Positions 34,667 through 43,507 are shown, counted from the first letter of the stretch. The stretch: 64,000 bases of DNA from Oscillospiraceae bacterium (GCA_021770845.1 JAETQF010000010.1:23667-87666), one strand, 5' to 3'. A program made the numbers and translations. The notes: generated from the sequence alone by a model not told the origin.

Positions 34667-36058
34667 CTATTCTGGTATATTTTCCAGCAAAAAGTCCACA
34701 ATTTTTTCAAACTCCATGGAGCGGGACGCCTTCACCAAAATAGTGACCCCCGCCCGCAGCTCCCGGAGCAGGGCGTTTTTCGCCTCCCCCACCGTGGGGT
34801 AGTAGTCCGCCTGCTCCAGCCCCGCGTCCCGGGCGCCCTCCGCCATGAACCGGGCCAGATCCCCGATGGCGATGAGCCGATCCGCCCCGGACTGGGCAAA
34901 GCAGCCCCCCACCGCCCGGTGGAACTGCTCCCCGCCGGGGCCCAGCTCCTTCATGTCCCCGACGACGGCCACCTTCCGGCGCTTCTGGCCCGCGTCGCCC
35001 AGCACCGCCGCCGCCGCCCGCATGGACTGGGGGTTGGCGTTGTAGGCGTCGTTCAGGATCACAATGTCCCCCTTGCAGCGGACAATATTCATCCGCATCT
35101 TGGTGGGCAGGAAGGCCCCGATGCCCCGGACGATCTCGTCGGGGGCCATGCCCATGGCCTCCCCCACGGCGGCGGCCATGAGGGTGGGGTAGATCATGTG
35201 GCTGCCCAGGGCGGGGATGTCCGCCTCAAACTGGCTTTTAGGCGTCTTGATCCGGCAGGACAGGTGGCTCCCGCCGTCGCTGTTCAGATCAAAGGCGGTG
35301 TAGTCCAGCCCCTCGCCGCTGCCCACAAACACCGTGCGCTGGGCCAGCGTCCCCCGGAGGGTGGCCAGCAGGGGGTCGTCCCCGTTGAGGACGGCCAGCC
35401 CGCCCTTCTTCAGGTGGGGGAAGATCTCGCACTTGGCCTTGAAGATGTTCTCCCGGCTGCCCAAGTTCTCGATGTGGGCGTCCCCGATGTTGGTGACGAG
35501 GGCCATGTCCGGCTCCACCAGCCGGGCCAGGTTGTCGATCTCCCCGGCGTGATCCATGCCCAGCTCCACCACGCACACCTCATGCCCCTGCTCCAGCTTC
35601 AGCAGGGTGAGGGGCACGCCGATGTCGTTGTTGAAGTTCCCCTCCGTCTTGTGGACGCGGAATTTCGCCCCCAGCACGGCGGCCACCATGTCCTTGGTGG
35701 TGGTTTTGCCCACCGAGCCGGTGATGGCGACGAAGGGGATGGGGAACAGCCCCTTATAATACCGGGCCAGCTCCCACAGGGCGCGCTGGGTGGAGCGCAC
35801 CTTGATGTAGAACTTCCCGGGCAGATAGCTCTCCCGCTCCCGGGCGGTAAGGCAGCCCGCGGCCCCCGCCTCCAGGGCGGAATTGATGAAGGAATGGCCG
35901 TCGAACCGCTCCCCCTCCAGGGGGATGAACAGGCAGCCCGGGGTGATGCTCCGGCTGTCGGTGCACACGTCCGCCGCCCCGGCGTCCAGATCGGCAAAGT
36001 CCCCCAGCAGGGTGCCGTCCACCGCCTCCAGCAGCTGTCTCAGCGTCAGCTTCTCCAT
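34667..36058 (-). CDS. murF: UDP-MurNAc-tripeptide--D-Ala-D-Ala ligase
   Basis: 463 residues. Adds the D-Ala-D-Ala dipeptide to the UDP-MurNAc-tripeptide, completing the wall precursor. ATP-binding motif ITGSVGKTTTKDM, the VVELGMDHAGEIDNL region and the C-terminal ILNDAYNANPQSM motif are all intact. Placed 58 bases after ddl, which makes its dipeptide substrate, so the pair forms a pathway unit. Confidence 0.96.
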   Translation of the reverse strand: MEKLTLRQLLEAVDGTLLGDFADLDAGAADVCTDSRSITPGCLFIPLEGERFDGHSFINSALEAGAAGCLTARERESYLPGKFYIKVRSTQRALWELARYYKGLFPIPFVAITGSVGKTTTKDMVAAVLGAKFRVHKTEGNFNNDIGVPLTLLKLEQGHEVCVVELGMDHAGEIDNLARLVEPDMALVTNIGDAHIENLGSRENIFKAKCEIFPHLKKGGLAVLNGDDPLLATLRGTLAQRTVFVGSGEGLDYTAFDLNSDGGSHLSCRIKTPKSQFEADIPALGSHMIYPTLMAAAVGEAMGMAPDEIVRGIGAFLPTKMRMNIVRCKGDIVILNDAYNANPQSMRAAAAVLGDAGQKRRKVAVVGDMKELGPGGEQFHRAVGGCFAQSGADRLIAIGDLARFMAEGARDAGLEQADYYPTVGEAKNALLRELRAGVTILVKASRSMEFEKIVDFLLENIPE

Positions 36059-36116
36059 AATGGCGCTCCTCTCTCCCGGAAGGGGGCGGCAGGGCCCGTT
36101 CCCCCTCCCCTGTCGA

Positions 36117-37163
36117 TCATGTTCCGGCCTCCCGGGCCTTCAGGGATGCGTTGATAATGCGCTCGCACAGCTCGCCGTAGCCGATGCCCGCCGCCGCCGC
36201 CTCCTGGGGCAGCAGGCTGGTGGGGGTCATCCCCGGCAGGGTGTTGATCTCCAAAAACCAAGGGGTGCCGTCCTGGGTGACGATGAAGTCCGCCCGGGAG
36301 TACACCGACAGGCCCAGGGCGTGGAACACGGTGAGCGCCGCCTCACCCAGCCGCTTCTCCCACTCCTCCGGGATGGGGGCGGGGCAGATCTCCTCCGCCG
36401 CCCCGGGCTGGTACTTGTTCTCGTAGTCGTAAAAGCCCTCCTTGGGGATGATCTCAATGGAGGGCAGGGCCCGATCCTCCAAAATGCCCACCTGGATCTC
36501 CCGGCCGGCGATGTACTGCTCGATGACGCACACGCCGCCGCAGGACAGGCCGTCCTCCAGGGCGGCGGGCAGCTCCTCCCGCTCCCGGACGATGGACACC
36601 CCGATGGACGAGCCGGAGGCCACCGGCTTCACCACGCAGGGCAGCTCCAGACGGGCCGCCAACGCGGGGATATCCTCCGCTGTATACCGGATCAGCCCCC
36701 ACTTGGGGGTCTGGACGCCCAGGGGGGCCACCACCCGCTTGGTGAGATCCTTGTCCATGGCGATGGCGCTGCCCAGGTGGCCCGCCCCGGTGTAGGGGAT
36801 GCCCAGCAGGTCAAAGGCCGCCTGCACCCGGCCGTCCTCCCCGCAGGCCCCGTGGAGGCCCAGGAACACCACGTCCGCCAGCCTGCACAGCTCCAGCACC
36901 CCGGGGCCGAACTGGCCGATCCCCCCGGACCTCCGGGCGGCCTGCACCGCCGCCAGATCCGGGGCCTGCCGCCCGATCCGGGTGAGCTCCTCCGGGATGG
37001 GGGCGTCAAACAGGGCCGCGGGATCCTCCGCCGTGCCCAGGTACAGATCAATCAGGGCCGCCTGGTGCCCCCGCTCCCGCAGGGCGGCGCACACCTTGCA
37101 GCCGCTGGACAGGGACACGTTGCGCTCCGGGCTGAGCCCCCCCGCCAAAATTACGAGTTTCAT
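36117..37163 (-). CDS. ddl: D-alanine--D-alanine ligase
   Basis: 348 residues, ATP-grasp. Joins two D-alanines. The ATP-grasp core includes VVKPVASGSSIGVSIV, and the metal and active site is in FLEINTLPGMTP. The omega-loop carries the Lys-Tyr pair (ENKYQPG) typical of D-Ala-D-Ala specificity, not the histidine variant of D-Ala-D-Lac ligases, so intrinsic vancomycin resistance is not suggested by this gene. AAGGAG lies 7 bases before the ATG. Confidence 0.96.
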   Translation of the reverse strand: MKLVILAGGLSPERNVSLSSGCKVCAALRERGHQAALIDLYLGTAEDPAALFDAPIPEELTRIGRQAPDLAAVQAARRSGGIGQFGPGVLELCRLADVVFLGLHGACGEDGRVQAAFDLLGIPYTGAGHLGSAIAMDKDLTKRVVAPLGVQTPKWGLIRYTAEDIPALAARLELPCVVKPVASGSSIGVSIVREREELPAALEDGLSCGGVCVIEQYIAGREIQVGILEDRALPSIEIIPKEGFYDYENKYQPGAAEEICPAPIPEEWEKRLGEAALTVFHALGLSVYSRADFIVTQDGTPWFLEINTLPGMTPTSLLPQEAAAAGIGYGELCERIINASLKAREAGT

Positions 37164-37218
37164 AGCAGTTCTCCTTATTTCATGTGGCGTTCCACCTATA
37201 TTTTATGCTGGAAAGAAA

Positions 37219-37247
37219 ATTATACCACATCCACCGGGGGGAAACAA
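37219..37247 (-). promoter_or_regulatory. Promoter of ddl-murF
   Basis: TTGTTT, a 17-base spacer and TATAAT on the minus strand, 56 bases before the ddl ATG. Confidence 0.7.
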
Positions 37248-37335
37248 GTGGGAGGGCGGATTTTGCCCAAACGGAGCGCCATGAGGGAGCCTTCCCCCGC
37301 CGGCGGGCCGCCCCGCGCCGCTGTCCGGTTTACGG

Positions 37336-37370
37336 CAAAGCGGGCGGGGATCTTCACAATCCCCGCCCGC
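37336..37370 (-). terminator. Terminator after the lipoprotein gene
   Basis: GCGGGCGGGGAT and its complement around a 7-base loop, followed on the minus strand by TTTG; it isolates the lipoprotein gene from ddl. Confidence 0.75.
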
Positions 37371-37399
37371 TGGCGCTTGCGGCACAACCGTTTCTTCCC

Positions 37400-38008
37400 T
37401 CAGCCCCGCCGGACGGACGCCCACTGGTAGGGCTTCTCCAGCGGCCAGGACAGGCCCAGCTCCGGCAGCTCCAGGGGCTTTTCGCCCTCCCTGTAGTACC
37501 AGATGTCCAGATTGTCCGGGTCGCCCGGGGCGATGACGTAGTAGTTCTGGAGCGTTTTCTGAATGCTGTCCAGAATGGTCTCCGCCAGCTGCTCCGCGCT
37601 GTACATATGGAACTCGTCCTTCTGGGGCTCCGGCGGCCCCTGGAACAGCGCCGAGCGGTCGGCCAGGCACACGCTCATGCCCCCCTTGCCGTCCGTCACC
37701 GGCTCAGCCAGGGTCAGATCCCAGCCGGTGAGATCCCCGATCCCCTGGATCAGCGCCTCCGGCGCCAGCTCCCCCTCGTGCTCCAGGGGGTACTCCCGGA
37801 AACCGCCGGCCTTGGTGCCGATGTACAGCACCGCGGGCCGATCCGCTATCGCGGGCTGGCTGGGCTCCGCCGTGGGGGTGGGCTGGGCGGGGGCGGCCGT
37901 CTCCGTGACCCCAGGGGACGGGGCGTCCGTCCCGGCCGGGGCGGCGGCCTGACAGGCCGCCAGCGTTCCGCACAGCAGCACACACAGTAGCAGGCTCAGT
38001 TTTTTCAT
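37400..38008 (-). CDS. Uncharacterised lipoprotein
   Basis: 202 residues. Signal peptide with lipobox LAAC (MKKLSLLLCVLLCGTLAAC) and a Pro/Thr/Ala-rich linker (TAAPAQPTPTAEPSQP) before a globular domain (about 60-200). That domain has a repeated FHMYSAEQLAETILDSIQKT helix and the aromatic end YQWASVRRG. No family recognised; weak likeness to GerMN-type domains cannot be confirmed by eye. Membrane-anchored on the outside. Confidence 0.75.
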   Translation of the reverse strand: MKKLSLLLCVLLCGTLAACQAAAPAGTDAPSPGVTETAAPAQPTPTAEPSQPAIADRPAVLYIGTKAGGFREYPLEHEGELAPEALIQGIGDLTGWDLTLAEPVTDGKGGMSVCLADRSALFQGPPEPQKDEFHMYSAEQLAETILDSIQKTLQNYYVIAPGDPDNLDIWYYREGEKPLELPELGLSWPLEKPYQWASVRRG

Positions 38009-38041
38009 GATGGTTCCGCTCCTTTCCCGCGGGGCGCGGGC

Positions 38042-38449
38042 TCAGCAGTCCACGGTGATGTTGTCGGTGCCATGGGCCTCAAACTCATCGATGTAGGCGT
38101 CGATGCGCTGGGCCAGCTCGTCGTAGTTGCTCTCGTCGATGGGCACGTCGTCCATATCCCGGCGGGCCAGATCCTCCGCCAGGATCTCGAAGAACACGTT
38201 ATTCTCATATTCCATAATGGCCTCGTGTATGCCCCCCTCGGCAAAGGCCCGGGAGGGGATCACCTCGCCCTGGTAGGTCTCCGCCAGGGAGGGCATCCCC
38301 TCCTGGGCGGCCCGGGCAAAGAGCAGGCTCTCCACCTCGTCATAGTCCTTGAACCGATCCTCGCCCCGGGTGGAATTGAGAATCCAGTTCCCGATGTATA
38401 CCAAATCCAGCAGCCGGCGCAGCTGCTTGCGTGTCAGCTCCAATTCCAT
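38042..38449 (-). CDS. Conserved hypothetical acidic protein
   Basis: 135 residues, acidic, no signal peptide or membrane helix. N-terminal ELTRKQLRRLLDLVYIGNWI and C-terminal DESNYDELAQRIDAYIDEFE suggest an all-helical fold; no family recognised. It has a good promoter (TTGACA to TAAAAT/TATAAA) at 38510-38539. The lipoprotein gene follows 33 bases later and may share the transcript. Confidence 0.72.
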   Translation of the reverse strand: MELELTRKQLRRLLDLVYIGNWILNSTRGEDRFKDYDEVESLLFARAAQEGMPSLAETYQGEVIPSRAFAEGGIHEAIMEYENNVFFEILAEDLARRDMDDVPIDESNYDELAQRIDAYIDEFEAHGTDNITVDC

Positions 38450-38509
38450 CTTCAGCCCTCCTTCGGCCTGGTTCGCGCCGGGAGCGCCCCGCGCCCCCTG
38501 ATCCCCTCT

Positions 38510-38539
38510 ATTTTATACGCCCCCCACCCCATTTGTCAA
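38510..38539 (-). promoter_or_regulatory. Promoter of the 38,042 hypothetical gene
   Basis: TTGACA with TATAAA after 16 bases or TAAAAT after 18 on the minus strand. Confidence 0.65.
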
Positions 38540-38607
38540 TGGGCATACTTGGCGCGGCCCGGGCATATAGTGAACAGGCCAACACATGATGACGGAGCGT
38601 GATACCA

Positions 38608-39222
38608 ATGGATGAATTCAGAGGGGAAAACAAAATCCTGCTGCGGGGGCAGGCGGCGGCCTCGCCCGTCCTCTCCCACCGGAACCACGGGGTGGACTAC
38701 TACGTGTCGCCCCTGCGGGTGCCCCGGCTGTCCGGGGTGGACGACGTGCTCAACCTGATCACCGCCGACCCCGACCCTGCGCTGTGGGCCCAGGGCCGGT
38801 GGATCGAGGCGGAGGGGGAGGTGCGCTCCTACAACAACCGCTCCGGCCAGGGCAGCAAGCTGGTGATCACCGTGCTGGTGCGATCCGCCCGCCCCGCCCC
38901 GGTGGAGGAGGGGGAGAACCGCCTGACCCTGGCGGGGGCGCTGTGCCGCAAGCCGGTGGCCCGGCGCACCCCCCTGGGCCGGGAGATCTGCGACCTGCTG
39001 CTGGCCGTCAACCGGCCCTACGGCCGGGCGGACTACTTACCCTGCATCGCCTGGGGCTCCCTGGCCGCCCACTGCGGCGGGCTGGACGTGGGGGATAAGC
39101 TCCGGCTGGAGGGGCGGCTGCAAAGCCGCCAGTACCACAAGCTCATCGACGGGGAGCAGGTGGAGCGAACGGCCTTTGAGATCTCGGTGATGAATCTGCT
39201 GGGCGACGAGGATCAGGCGTAG
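38608..39222 (+). CDS. Tandem OB-fold SSB-like protein
   Basis: 204 residues made of two single-stranded-DNA-binding-like OB domains: about 8-105 (ILLRGQAAASPVLSHRNHGV) and about 110-200 (LTLAGALCRKPVARRTPLGR, then YLPCIAWGSLAAHC). The second keeps the SSB layout of strand, basic loop and CIAWG strand. There is no acidic SSB tail, so it is probably not the replicative SSB; a repair or conjugation-linked accessory is possible. The ATG at 38608 is favoured by ACGGAG 10 bases upstream. It ends by overlapping the convergent uracil-DNA glycosylase gene by 10 bases. Confidence 0.78.
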   Translation: MDEFRGENKILLRGQAAASPVLSHRNHGVDYYVSPLRVPRLSGVDDVLNLITADPDPALWAQGRWIEAEGEVRSYNNRSGQGSKLVITVLVRSARPAPVEEGENRLTLAGALCRKPVARRTPLGREICDLLLAVNRPYGRADYLPCIAWGSLAAHCGGLDVGDKLRLEGRLQSRQYHKLIDGEQVERTAFEISVMNLLGDEDQA

Positions 39223-39785
39223 GCTTCGGGGCACAGTTCCCGGATCTTGGCCCGGATCTCCCGCAGATCCGCGAAGGTGTCCGGCTTCTTGGTGGGATCC
39301 CGCAGCAGGGCGGCGGGGTGGTAGATGGCGGTGTACAGCACCCCGTCCTTCTCCTCCCACTGGCCGTGCTCCTTGGTGATGCGGTAGTCCGGCTTGATGA
39401 GCCGCATGGCGGCGATCCGGCCCAGGCACACCACGATCTTCGGGCGGATCAGCTCCATCTGCTCCCAGAGGTAGCCGATGCAGGCGTCCTGCTCGGTGTT
39501 CAGCGGATCCCGGTTCTTGGGCGGGCGGCACTTGACGATGTTGGTGATGTAAAAGTTTTTGTCCCGGCTGAGCCCCACCAGGCCCAGCATCTCGTCCAGC
39601 AGCTGGCCGCCCCGGCCCACAAAGGGCTCCCCCTGGAGATCCTCGTTCTCCCCGGGGCCCTCCCCGACGAACATGATCTTCGCGTCCCGGGGGCCCTTGC
39701 CGAACACCACGTGGGTGCGGGTGTCCGCCAGGGCGCACTTCTGGCAGCCCAGGCAGCGGCGCTCCAATTCTTCCCAATTTGCCAT
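39213..39785 (-). CDS. Family-4 uracil-DNA glycosylase
   Basis: 190 residues. Removes uracil from DNA; the 4Fe-4S enzyme type. Cluster cysteines are in CLGCQKC and in CRPPKNRDPLNTEQDAC, motif 1 is GEGPGENEDLQGEPFVG and motif 2 is IYHPAALLRD. Length matches the family. Usual in anaerobes that lack or supplement Ung. Confidence 0.94.
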   Translation of the reverse strand: MANWEELERRCLGCQKCALADTRTHVVFGKGPRDAKIMFVGEGPGENEDLQGEPFVGRGGQLLDEMLGLVGLSRDKNFYITNIVKCRPPKNRDPLNTEQDACIGYLWEQMELIRPKIVVCLGRIAAMRLIKPDYRITKEHGQWEEKDGVLYTAIYHPAALLRDPTKKPDTFADLREIRAKIRELCPEAYA

Positions 39786-39872
39786 GGGGTTATCCCTCCT
39801 GTGTGTAGGTTCTTTGGGTATTGTACCATATTTTTTCCCATGGGGCTACTGGAATTTTTGGAGAATCCCCGC

Positions 39873-39901
39873 TTGACACGGGGAACAACAGGGCGTATCA
39901 T
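39873..39901 (+). promoter_or_regulatory. Promoter of the aspS-gatCAB operon
   Basis: Perfect TTGACA, 17-base spacer and TATCAT on the plus strand, directly ahead of the T-box leader. Confidence 0.85.
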
Positions 39902-39907
39902 AGGCAC

Positions 39908-40190
39908 AACAAGCCAATATCCAAAGGCATCGACGAAGACCGCCCCTCACGGCGTCCGACAGAGAACGCGGGCCACCGACTGAAAGCCCGCCCCGGAAAG
40001 ACGAGATGGCGCAACGCTTCCGAGCCGACGGTTCGAACCCCCAAGGGCGGGGGCGTAGGGCCGTCCGTCCTCCCCACGTTACCGGGGCTCGAGAGAGGTC
40101 CCTTGCTGGAGGGGCAACGCGGGTGGTACCGCGGATTCAGTTGTTGATTCCGTCCCGGACTGTACGTTTGTACAGTCCGGGATTTTTCTT
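39908..40190 (+). promoter_or_regulatory. T-box leader of aspS-gatCAB
   Basis: A complete T-box: stem I with AGAGAAC and a GCGGGC/GCCCGC arm, then the T-box core GGGTGGTACCGCGG (40121-40134), then a terminator stem TCCCGGACTGTAC/GTACAGTCCGGGA (40153-40182) with a TTTTT tail. The specifier region around GGAAAGACGAG offers GAC (Asp, 40000-40002) as a candidate codon. Low charged tRNA should switch on aspS and gatCAB. Confidence 0.9.
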
Positions 40191-40251
40191 TATTCCGTAG
40201 GGGCGGGCTTGCCCCGCCCGCCAGATTTCAACAAAGAAAGGGTTGAATGTT

Positions 40252-41571
40252 ATGAAGTTCGTCACTGGCGCAAGCAAACAACCGACTGTCTGGCAAGACC
40301 TCGCGGGGGGCGGGCGGAATAACCGGCCCGTCGCCGTCCACGGCGCCGTCCTCGCCCTGCGGGACATGGGGGGCGTGGCCTTCCTCACCCTGCGGCTGGC
40401 CCGGGGCGCCGTCCAGTGCGTGTGCCCCCCGGATCTGCTCCCGGAGGGGCTGTGCGAGGAGTGCTGTGTGGAGCTGTCCGGCGTCCTCCGGGCCGAGCCC
40501 CGGGCCCCCGGCAGCTTCGAGATCGCCGCGGACGCCCTCACCGTGCTGTCCCGGCCCACCGCCCCCATGCCCGTCCCCCTGTCCAAGCGGCGGCTGGGGC
40601 TCCATCTGGACACCGGACTGCCCCTGCGCCCCGCCGTGCTGCGCCATGAGCGGGCCCGGGCGGTGTTCAAGCTCCAGGAGGGGCTGGCCCGGGCCTTCCG
40701 GGAGTACCTCACCGGGGAGGGCTTCACCGAGATCCACACGCCCAAGATCGTCCACGCCGGGGCGGAGGGGGGCTCCAACATCTTCAAGCTGGACTACTTC
40801 GGCAAGAAGGCCTATCTGGCCCAGTCCCCCCAGTTCTACAAGCAGACCATGGTGGGGGTGTATGAGCGGGTGTTTGAGATCGGCCCCGTGTTCCGGGCGG
40901 AGAAGCACGCCACCCCCCGGCACCTCAACGAGTACACCGGGCTGGATCTGGAGATGGGGTATATCAGCTCGTTCTACGATGTGATCGAGATGGAAACCGG
41001 CTATCTCCGCCACGCCATGGCGCTGCTGGCAAAGAAGTACGCCCAAGAGCTGGCCCTGCTGGGGGTGGAGCTGCCGGAGGCCGGCCGTATCCCCTGCCTG
41101 CGGTTCGACGAGGCCAAGCGGCTGGCGGCGGAGCGGTACGGCTGCCGGATCCGGGATCCCTACGACCTGGAGCCGGAGGAGGAGGCCCACATCGGGCGGT
41201 ACGCCAGGGAGGAGTACGGCAGCGATTTCGTGTTCGTCACCCACTATCCCTCCAAAAAACGGCCCTTCTACGCCATGGACGACCCGGACGACCCAAAATA
41301 TACCCTGTCCTTCGACCTGCTGTTCCGGGGGCTGGAGGTGACCACCGGGGGCCAGCGGGTGCACGGCTACGCCGCCCAGGTGGCCAAGATGGAGGCCCGG
41401 GGGATGGATCCCGCGGACTTTGAGAGCTACCTGATGATCCACAAGCATGGGATGCCGCCCCACGGCGGGCTGGGCGTCGGGCTGGAGCGGCTGACCATGC
41501 AGCTGTGCGGGCTGGACAACATCCGGTACGCGTCCCTGTTCCCCCGGGATCGGACGCGGCTGGAACCGTAA
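40252..41571 (+). CDS. aspS: Archaeal-type aspartyl-tRNA synthetase, probably non-discriminating
   Basis: 439 residues, class IIb synthetase without the bacterial GAD insertion (bacterial AspRS is near 590). N-terminal OB anticodon domain (about 1-105), then motif 1 and 2 (FRAEKHATPRHLNEYTGLDL) and motif 3 (GGLGVGLERLTMQLCG). The short archaeal form placed beside gatCAB is the classic arrangement in which AspRS charges both tRNA-Asp and tRNA-Asn with Asp and GatCAB amidates Asp-tRNA-Asn. The ATG at 40252 has AAAGGG upstream. Non-discrimination is inferred from form and context. Confidence 0.93.
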   Translation: MKFVTGASKQPTVWQDLAGGGRNNRPVAVHGAVLALRDMGGVAFLTLRLARGAVQCVCPPDLLPEGLCEECCVELSGVLRAEPRAPGSFEIAADALTVLSRPTAPMPVPLSKRRLGLHLDTGLPLRPAVLRHERARAVFKLQEGLARAFREYLTGEGFTEIHTPKIVHAGAEGGSNIFKLDYFGKKAYLAQSPQFYKQTMVGVYERVFEIGPVFRAEKHATPRHLNEYTGLDLEMGYISSFYDVIEMETGYLRHAMALLAKKYAQELALLGVELPEAGRIPCLRFDEAKRLAAERYGCRIRDPYDLEPEEEAHIGRYAREEYGSDFVFVTHYPSKKRPFYAMDDPDDPKYTLSFDLLFRGLEVTTGGQRVHGYAAQVAKMEARGMDPADFESYLMIHKHGMPPHGGLGVGLERLTMQLCGLDNIRYASLFPRDRTRLEP

Positions 41572-41674
41572 CCTACTTTTTCTTGAAAGAAAAAGTAGGC
41601 AAAAGGGTCTTAGACCCGCGAACTTGAAACCGTTACCACCGTGGAGGTCATCCAACGCTTTTGCGTCGGCAACC
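41572..41674 (+). repeat. Dispersed 3'-end palindrome, copy 3
   Basis: Starts on the base after the aspS stop codon: CCTACTTTTTC-TTGAAA-GAAAAAGTAGG, CAAAA, GGGTC-TTA-GACCC, TTGAAACCGTTACC, TTTTGCGTCGGCAACC. Same order and spacing as copy 2, with the GGGTC hairpin as in copy 1. gatC begins 33 bases later. Confidence 0.88.
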
Positions 41675-41706
41675 ATCTGGAAGATAACTTGATAAGGGAG
41701 ATTATT

Positions 41707-41994
41707 ATGAACATTACAGCGGAACTGGTAGACTATCTCGCCGGGCTGTCCCGGCTGGAGGTGCAGGAGGGCGACCGGCAGGCCATGACCGCCGAGCTGG
41801 AGCGGATCCTGGCCTATATGGACGTGCTGGAGCGGCTGGACACCCAGGGGGTGGAGCCCATGAGCCACGTGTTCCCGGTGAAGAACGTGCTCCGGGAGGA
41901 TGAGGTGATCCCGTCTCAGGCGCGGGAGGAGCTGCTGGCCGGCTCCCCCGCCCCGGACGGCGAGGCGTTCCTGGTGCCCAAAACGGTGGAATAG
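41707..41994 (+). CDS. gatC: Asp/Glu-tRNA amidotransferase subunit C
   Basis: 95 residues, the normal size. Small scaffold that holds GatA and GatB together. VDYLAGLSRLEVQ and the LERILAYMDVLERLDT helix, plus VLREDEV in the tail, are the family landmarks. AGGGAG precedes the ATG at 41707. Followed after 10 bases by gatA. Confidence 0.95.
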   Translation: MNITAELVDYLAGLSRLEVQEGDRQAMTAELERILAYMDVLERLDTQGVEPMSHVFPVKNVLREDEVIPSQAREELLAGSPAPDGEAFLVPKTVE

Positions 41995-42004
41995 GAGGCG
42001 GCGT

Positions 42005-43507
42005 ATGGTATTGCGAGAACTGACCGCCCTGGAGCTGGGCGGGGCCATCAAACGGGGCCAGGTCTCCATTGTGGAGGCCGCCCAGGCGGCGCTGGACGCG
42101 GTGGCCGCCCGGGACGGGGCGCTGAACGCCTTTATCACCGTCACCGGGGAGCGGGCGCTGGAGCGGGCCCAACAGCTGCAGGCCGGGGTCAAAGACGCGG
42201 ACAGCCCCCTGTACGGCGTGCCCATGGCCCTCAAGGACAACCTCTGCACCCGGGGGGTGAAAACCTCCTGCGCGTCCAAAATTCTGGGGGACTTCGCGCC
42301 CCCCTATGACGCCGGAGCGGTGGAACGGCTGGCCCGGGCCGGGGCGGTGTCCCTGGGCAAGCTGAATATGGACGAGTTCGCCATGGGCTCCACCTCGGAG
42401 ACCTCCTTCTACGGCCCGGCGCGCAACCCCTGGGACTTGGATCGGGCCCCCGGCGGCTCCTCCGGGGGCGCGGCGGCGGCGGTGGCGGCGGGCCTGGGCT
42501 GGTACGCCATCGGCTCGGACACCGGCGGCTCCATCCGCCAGCCCGCCTCCTTCTGCGGCGTCACCGGGATCAAGCCCACCTACGGCACCGTCAGCCGGTA
42601 CGGGCTCATCGCCTACGCCTCGTCGCTGGATCAGATCGGGCCGCTGTGCCGGGACGCGGCGGACTGCGCCGCCGTGCTGGACGTGCTCATGGGCCGCGAT
42701 CCCCGCGACGCCACCAGCCTGCCCGGGCTGCGCGACAGCTGGAGCGACTCCGGGCCCCGGGTGGACTACGGCCATCTGCTGGACGGGCTGACGGGCGACA
42801 TCCGGGGGAGGAGGATCGGCCTGCCCACGGACTGCTTCGGGGACGGGCTGGACGGAGCGGTACGGGCCGCCGTGATGCAGGCGGCGGAGGTGCTGAAGGG
42901 CCGGGGGGCGGAGCTCGTGGAGCTGTCCTTCCCGGTGCTCCCCTACGCGGTGCCCGCCTACTATATCATCGCCTGCGCCGAGGCGTCCTCCAACCTGTCC
43001 CGGTTCGACGGGGTGAAGTACGGCTGGCGGGCGGAGAAGTACGACGGGCTGGCCGATCTCTACCGCAAGACCCGCACCCAGGGCTTTGGCCCGGAGGTGA
43101 AGCGGCGGATCCTGCTGGGAACGTTCGTGCTGTCCTCCGGGTATTACGACGCCTACTATAAAAAAGCGTTACAGGCCAAGGCGGTGATCAAGGCCGCCTT
43201 TGACGGGGCGTTCCAGCGGTGCGATCTGCTTTTGACCCCGGTGGCCCCCACCACCGCCCCACGCCTGGGGGAGAGCCTGTCCGACCCGCTGAAGATGTAC
43301 CTGAGCGACATTTACACCGTGTCGGTGAACCTGGCGGGGCTGCCGGCGCTGTCCATGCCCTGCGGCTTCGACGGGAAGGGCCTGCCCATCGGGGCCCAGC
43401 TCATCGGGCCCCACTTCGGCGAGGGCGCCATCCTCAACGCCGCCCACGCCTTCCAGCTGGAGACGGACTGGCACAAGCGCACACCGAAGGGAGGGGATCC
43501 GGCATGA
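42005..43507 (+). CDS. gatA: Asp/Glu-tRNA amidotransferase subunit A
   Basis: 500 residues, amidase family. Frees ammonia from glutamine for transfer to Asp- or Glu-tRNA. The catalytic Lys is in MALKDNLCT, and the Ser-cisSer pair lies in the GGSSGGAAAAVAAG and GSDTGGSIRQPAS motifs. AGGAGG 6 bases before the ATG. Its last codons overlap a duplicated copy of the gatB start (ATGA at 43504). Confidence 0.97.
   Translation: MVLRELTALELGGAIKRGQVSIVEAAQAALDAVAARDGALNAFITVTGERALERAQQLQAGVKDADSPLYGVPMALKDNLCTRGVKTSCASKILGDFAPPYDAGAVERLARAGAVSLGKLNMDEFAMGSTSETSFYGPARNPWDLDRAPGGSSGGAAAAVAAGLGWYAIGSDTGGSIRQPASFCGVTGIKPTYGTVSRYGLIAYASSLDQIGPLCRDAADCAAVLDVLMGRDPRDATSLPGLRDSWSDSGPRVDYGHLLDGLTGDIRGRRIGLPTDCFGDGLDGAVRAAVMQAAEVLKGRGAELVELSFPVLPYAVPAYYIIACAEASSNLSRFDGVKYGWRAEKYDGLADLYRKTRTQGFGPEVKRRILLGTFVLSSGYYDAYYKKALQAKAVIKAAFDGAFQRCDLLLTPVAPTTAPRLGESLSDPLKMYLSDIYTVSVNLAGLPALSMPCGFDGKGLPIGAQLIGPHFGEGAILNAAHAFQLETDWHKRTPKGGDPA

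Noticed and set aside
36117..37163. Possible VanG/VanC-type resistance ligase
   Set aside because: The omega-loop keeps the Lys-Tyr pair of D-Ala-D-Ala ligases, and no van regulators, racemase or peptidase genes adjoin.
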